DNA from: Prorocentrum cordatum
Taxonomy: Eukaryota; Sar; Dinophyceae; Prorocentrales; Prorocentraceae
NCBI GenBank assembly: GCA_963575745.1
Contig: CAUYUJ010015959.1
Location: 42,501 to 106,500, forward strand
Direction: 5' to 3'
DNA length: 64,000 nt
Shown here: positions 61,055 to 64,000 of the stretch, piece after piece
Numbering within the stretch: position 1 is the stretch's first letter
Layout of the letters: every line of letters starts with the position of its first letter
The notes under the pieces: generated by a model
Told to the model about the DNA's origin: nothing
The model's input: the letters and a program-made list of their open reading frames with translations, nothing else
Database searches by the model: none
Position numbers and translations under genes: made by a program

Positions 61055-62220
61055 AACACATACTACCGATTTCAGGTCCAGATGCGCATCGGCACAGTGG
61101 GATCTGGCGAGTTTCACCTCAATCGTCCTTTCTACGATGCCGAGGGCGCAACTGATGGCGCGACCCTAGACGAGGACGACGAGAAGGAGCTGGAGTAGGA
61201 GGAAGACGAGGAGAACGAGGAGGAGGAGGACGACGAGGAGGAGGACGACGACGACGATCAGGATGGGGAGGAGGACGGGGAGGAATACGAGTAGTATGAG
61301 GACGAAGTGCGGGCGTTCGAATGATTGCGGGGCCACGCCCGACTTATGCTCGCCTGTTGGGCTGGCGGCGGGGCCCAAGCGGCGAGCTGTCTTGTGATTA
61401 TATGTTCCTGCCTACCCGTCCTCCTGACACCCACTCCAGATACCTCGCCAAGACGACCTCGACGAATTGACCGCCCTTAGTGCTTTGATGCAGCAGCTTG
61501 GCGTCACGCCACCCTTTCGCTTATCAGCATTGGGGGGCGATGACTTCATCGACGGTGCTCTGATGAGGTATTGGCGCAAAATTTACTACACCATTGTTTT
61601 CCGCAGTGAGGGTCAGCAGTGCAGGACGCCCACGAGGTTATCTTAGCACTGACCGCCCCGGGGGGACGCTACTCACGACTGCGCGCTCATTGCTTCCCAC
61701 TTTCTTCTCTCCTCCTTCCCCTCTTCTGATCATTCGAACAAAGACTGCGAGGCCGCAAAGCGCGGTGAGGCAAACTCGCGGCCTCCGGTCGAATTCTGTG
61801 TTCTGATACTTCAGCGTTCCCCTGAGGGGGGGGAACAAAGAAGAGAGAGAGGAGGGATGAGAGAGGAGGGGTCGTTTTCCTGACGAGGGCATCCGTTTCC
61901 CTCCCCCAGAATCAGCCCCATGCAGAGTCCGCCTCACCCGTTCAGACTCACTTGTGCTCAGACTCTGTCTTCCTTCTTCGCCTCCCATCTTTCCTACATT
62001 GGCCCCTCGACTCGTACGTAGGTCTGTTCAGACCCAGCGCCTGGATCAGCGCTGGCAACTTTTTCTGCCACAGGCGCCGGACCAGGCCCAGCGCCTGGTT
62101 CCGCGCCGCACCCGTCGGAGAGCAGCCGGTCTGCCGTCGTTCACCGAGGCGCGTGCAGTCGATTGGCTGGGCGAGCCCGTGGGAGAGCTGGTCTGCTGGT
62201 GTTTGCCTTCCCCTGGAAGG
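61055..62220 (+). CDS. Unknown protein, three exon-like blocks
   Basis: Block 1 (to 61198) reads YYRFQVQMRIGTVGSGEFHL and NRPFYDAEGATDGATLDEDD. Block 2 begins at 61440 after the acceptor CACTCCAG and reads PRQDDLDELTALSALMQQLG, then FRLSALGGDDFIDGALMRYW and RKIYYTIVFR, with its frame open to TAG at 61644. Block 3 (about 61985-62215) reads RLVRRSVQTQRLDQRWQLFL and FTEARAVDWLGEPVGELVCW. The blocks have a protein-like composition and are separated by a GGA microsatellite and poly-pyrimidine DNA. Donor sites are not fixed and no family is recognised. Confidence 0.35.
61197..61295. repeat. (GGA/GAC)n microsatellite
   Basis: Purine-rich run directly after the first exon-like block; probably intronic. 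Confidence 0.88.
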
Positions 62221-62227
62221 TCGATCC

Positions 62228-62715
62228 CGTCAAACCGAGCGAAATCAAACAGAGCGAAAAGAAACCCAGCGAATGCATCAAACCCGAACGATAGTAAGTC
62301 GAGCGAGTTCACCTACACCCGAGCAGGCTTACACCGGCACGACTTCAAACCGAGCAAAACTGAACGAGCGAAAAGAAACAAGCAAAACTAAATCAAAGCG
62401 ACACTGAGGTGACTCCGGGCGGCGACCGGGCATCGAACGAACAAGTTCCATCCGAACGAAATTAAACCCGAACAAATGAAAATCGTTTCCTTCCGACTCT
62501 CCGAACGACTTGTGGTCTGCCTGGCCTGAGGCGGTGTTCCCGGCGGCAACGAACATCGACCGAGCGAAAGTAAATCAAGCGAAATTTAACCCGAGCGAAG
62601 TTAAACTCGAGCGAATTAAATACGAGCGAATTTGAAACCGAGCGAATGTAACCCCGAGCGAATTTAAACCGAGCGAACTTTAAACGAGCGAAATGTTAAT
62701 TCGAGCGAAACGAAT
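62228..62715 (+). repeat. Degenerate CGAGCGAAATTAAAC repeat
   Basis: About 25 copies of (C)GAGCGAA or CGAACGAA, spaced 12-20 bp with A/T-rich fillers, in two blocks separated by short unique sequence (62400-62450, 62500-62560). Confidence 0.8.
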
Positions 62716-62754
62716 GTGAATCCCCTGATGGGGAGCCCGAACGGACATTTCGAG

Positions 62755-62975
62755 CCCTTGGCACCGAGGGGCCCCCAGGAGGCCCCAAGAGGCCCCCAAG
62801 AGGCCCCCAAGAAGCCCCAAGAGGCCCACCAGAGGCCCCAAGACGCCCCCAAGAGGCCCCAAAACTAACCACAAGAGGCCCCCGAGAGCGCTCCGAAGAG
62901 ATCCCAAGAAGCATCCCTGAGAACTCTTACCCACAACCCAGGCACGGCGGCGGATGGGCCAAAGGCCAGGAGACA
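62755..62975 (-). repeat. GGCCTCTTGGGG-type minisatellite, inverted copy
   Basis: On the minus strand this matches 41057-41320, including the head with CCGCCGTGCCTGGGTTGTGGG and the following 11-12-bp units. Confidence 0.7.
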
Positions 62976-62984
62976 TGACGAAGA

Positions 62985-63068
62985 AAAAAAAGGAATAATA
63001 ATAATAATAAGAAGAAGAACGATAAGAATAATGATAATAAGGATCACAATAATCATAATAATAACAAT

Positions 63069-63102
<34 letters not shown>

Positions 63103-63162
63103 GCAGCAGCAGCAGCAGCAGCAACAACAACAACAACAACAACAGCAACAACAACAACAATC
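62985..63162. repeat. (AAT)n, (AAC)n and (AGC)n microsatellite
   Basis: AAT/AAG units pass into AAC (63065-63100), AGC (63100-63122) and AAC again. Confidence 0.93.
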
Positions 63163-64000
63163 ATTTTACCCGAACGCGTGGTGTTCTCCCCAGTGCCAGG
63201 GTTTTCATACGACACCAGGCAATACCCCCACTTCGTGGGGGGGCATTACAAGCTCTACCAAATATCCAAACGACTCTTCGCGACCACCCAAACCCAGCTT
63301 CCCGCCCTATGACGTTGGGACACTTCACTTCGTGGCGTGCGGACGACCGTGGCTACTACACTGGCGTGGGGTACACACCCACAGAACCCAATGGTTTTTG
63401 GAGATTTCGGCGTGCGCGCGCGAAGAAAAAACGAATGTGTCCCGCATGGTATTATTTGACAGGGATGATGGCCCTGGCAGGTGCGCAACCGTTGTCGCAG
63501 AAGTTCGAAAAAGTTGCTCGCAAAAGCCCGTTTGACAGAAATGTTTAAAAAGTGTTGGGTTTCCTACGAATCCGCAAGAGCGCGCGGGATGAGATTTTGA
63601 CATTTTTTTGTTGAAAAACCATTGGTTTTTTGATGTTTTTATGTTAAAATCGCTCCGAACACTAAGCTTTTGGAAGGATTTCGTCTTGCGCGCGCGAATG
63701 TCCACTTTACCTTATTTTTTGCAAGGGATTCTTGAAATTTGATTATATTAGAACAAGAAATTTCATTTTATAGTGTTTTTTGCAAGGGAAAGCGGATTAC
63801 AACAAAACAACCGGATCTTGATCAACATCGAATTACCTGAGGCTTCCTCACGAAAATGATGAAAACGTGGCTGCGGCCTAGGCGCGGCGGGGGGGGCGCG
63901 CACCAGGGGGCCCAACAATAATTATTCTTTAGAATTAATAATGTTCAACAACAACAACAACAACAACAACAACACACAAAAAAAGGCGGAGGAGGGCGGG
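63163..64000. other. AT-rich end of window, no supported gene
   Basis: Weak direct repeats (TTTCGNCNTGCGCGCGCGAA at about 63407 and 63678; TTTTGCAAGGGA at about 63717 and 63778). A 79-codon plus frame from 63309 has no family signature. It ends in an AAC run (63950-63973). Confidence 0.35.

Noticed and set aside
63309-63548. 79-codon plus frame near the right end
   Set aside because: Overlaps open frames on the other strand, has no family pattern and lies in a weakly repeated AT-rich area.

Overview
The window looks like nuclear DNA of a core dinoflagellate (Prorocentrum- or Symbiodiniaceae-like). Supporting this are GC-rich coding islands in a sea of simple repeats, short exons joined by AG-bounded introns with an unusual 5' base pair (one clear GA-AG intron), an LKRPAAA-repeat protein, and dinoflagellate-type retroelements carrying a PPC-motif (C5-methyltransferase-like) domain. 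There are no operons and no bacterial or viral gene clusters. The species call is inference; no database search was possible.

Layout. 1-6.8 kb: a DIRS-like tyrosine-recombinase retrotransposon (gag, then RT/RNase H with a PPC-motif domain inside the RT palm, then recombinase and a membrane-like tail), ending in what looks like a B1-A2-B2 split direct repeat. 7.4-10.8 kb: a decayed Ty1/copia-like element (gag, protease remnant, PPC-motif domain, integrase) without RT. 11-26 kb: gene-poor, with purine/pyrimidine tracts, foldbacks, a ~1.3-kb inverted duplication, a cluster of perfect palindromes, a ~360-bp tandem repeat and 3.5 kb of alternating purine-pyrimidine DNA (with a 100-N gap). 27.5-29.5 kb: 5'-truncated LINE (zinc finger, RNase H, C-terminal zinc finger). 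30-42 kb: GAT/GGA/TCC arrays, two short tandem arrays and a 2.3-kb 76/89-bp satellite. 42.6-48.9 kb: near full-length LINE (ORF1, endonuclease, RT, RNase H) broken by frameshifts, several near homopolymers. 49-52.7 kb: foldbacks and tandem repeats (second N gap). 52.9-62.2 kb: the most gene-like part, with an LKRPAA-repeat protein (minus), an acidic protein (minus), a PPC-motif-type cellular gene with a GA-AG intron (minus) and an exon series of unknown function (plus), with two MITE-like elements between them. 62.2-64 kb: degenerate repeats.

The genes do not form a pathway; most are retroelement proteins. The recurring theme is a Rossmann-type PPC-motif domain that appears in two unrelated retroelements and, apparently, in a cellular gene. 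Long open frames across GAT, CA, TCC and 76/89-bp arrays are products of repeat composition and are not reported as genes.
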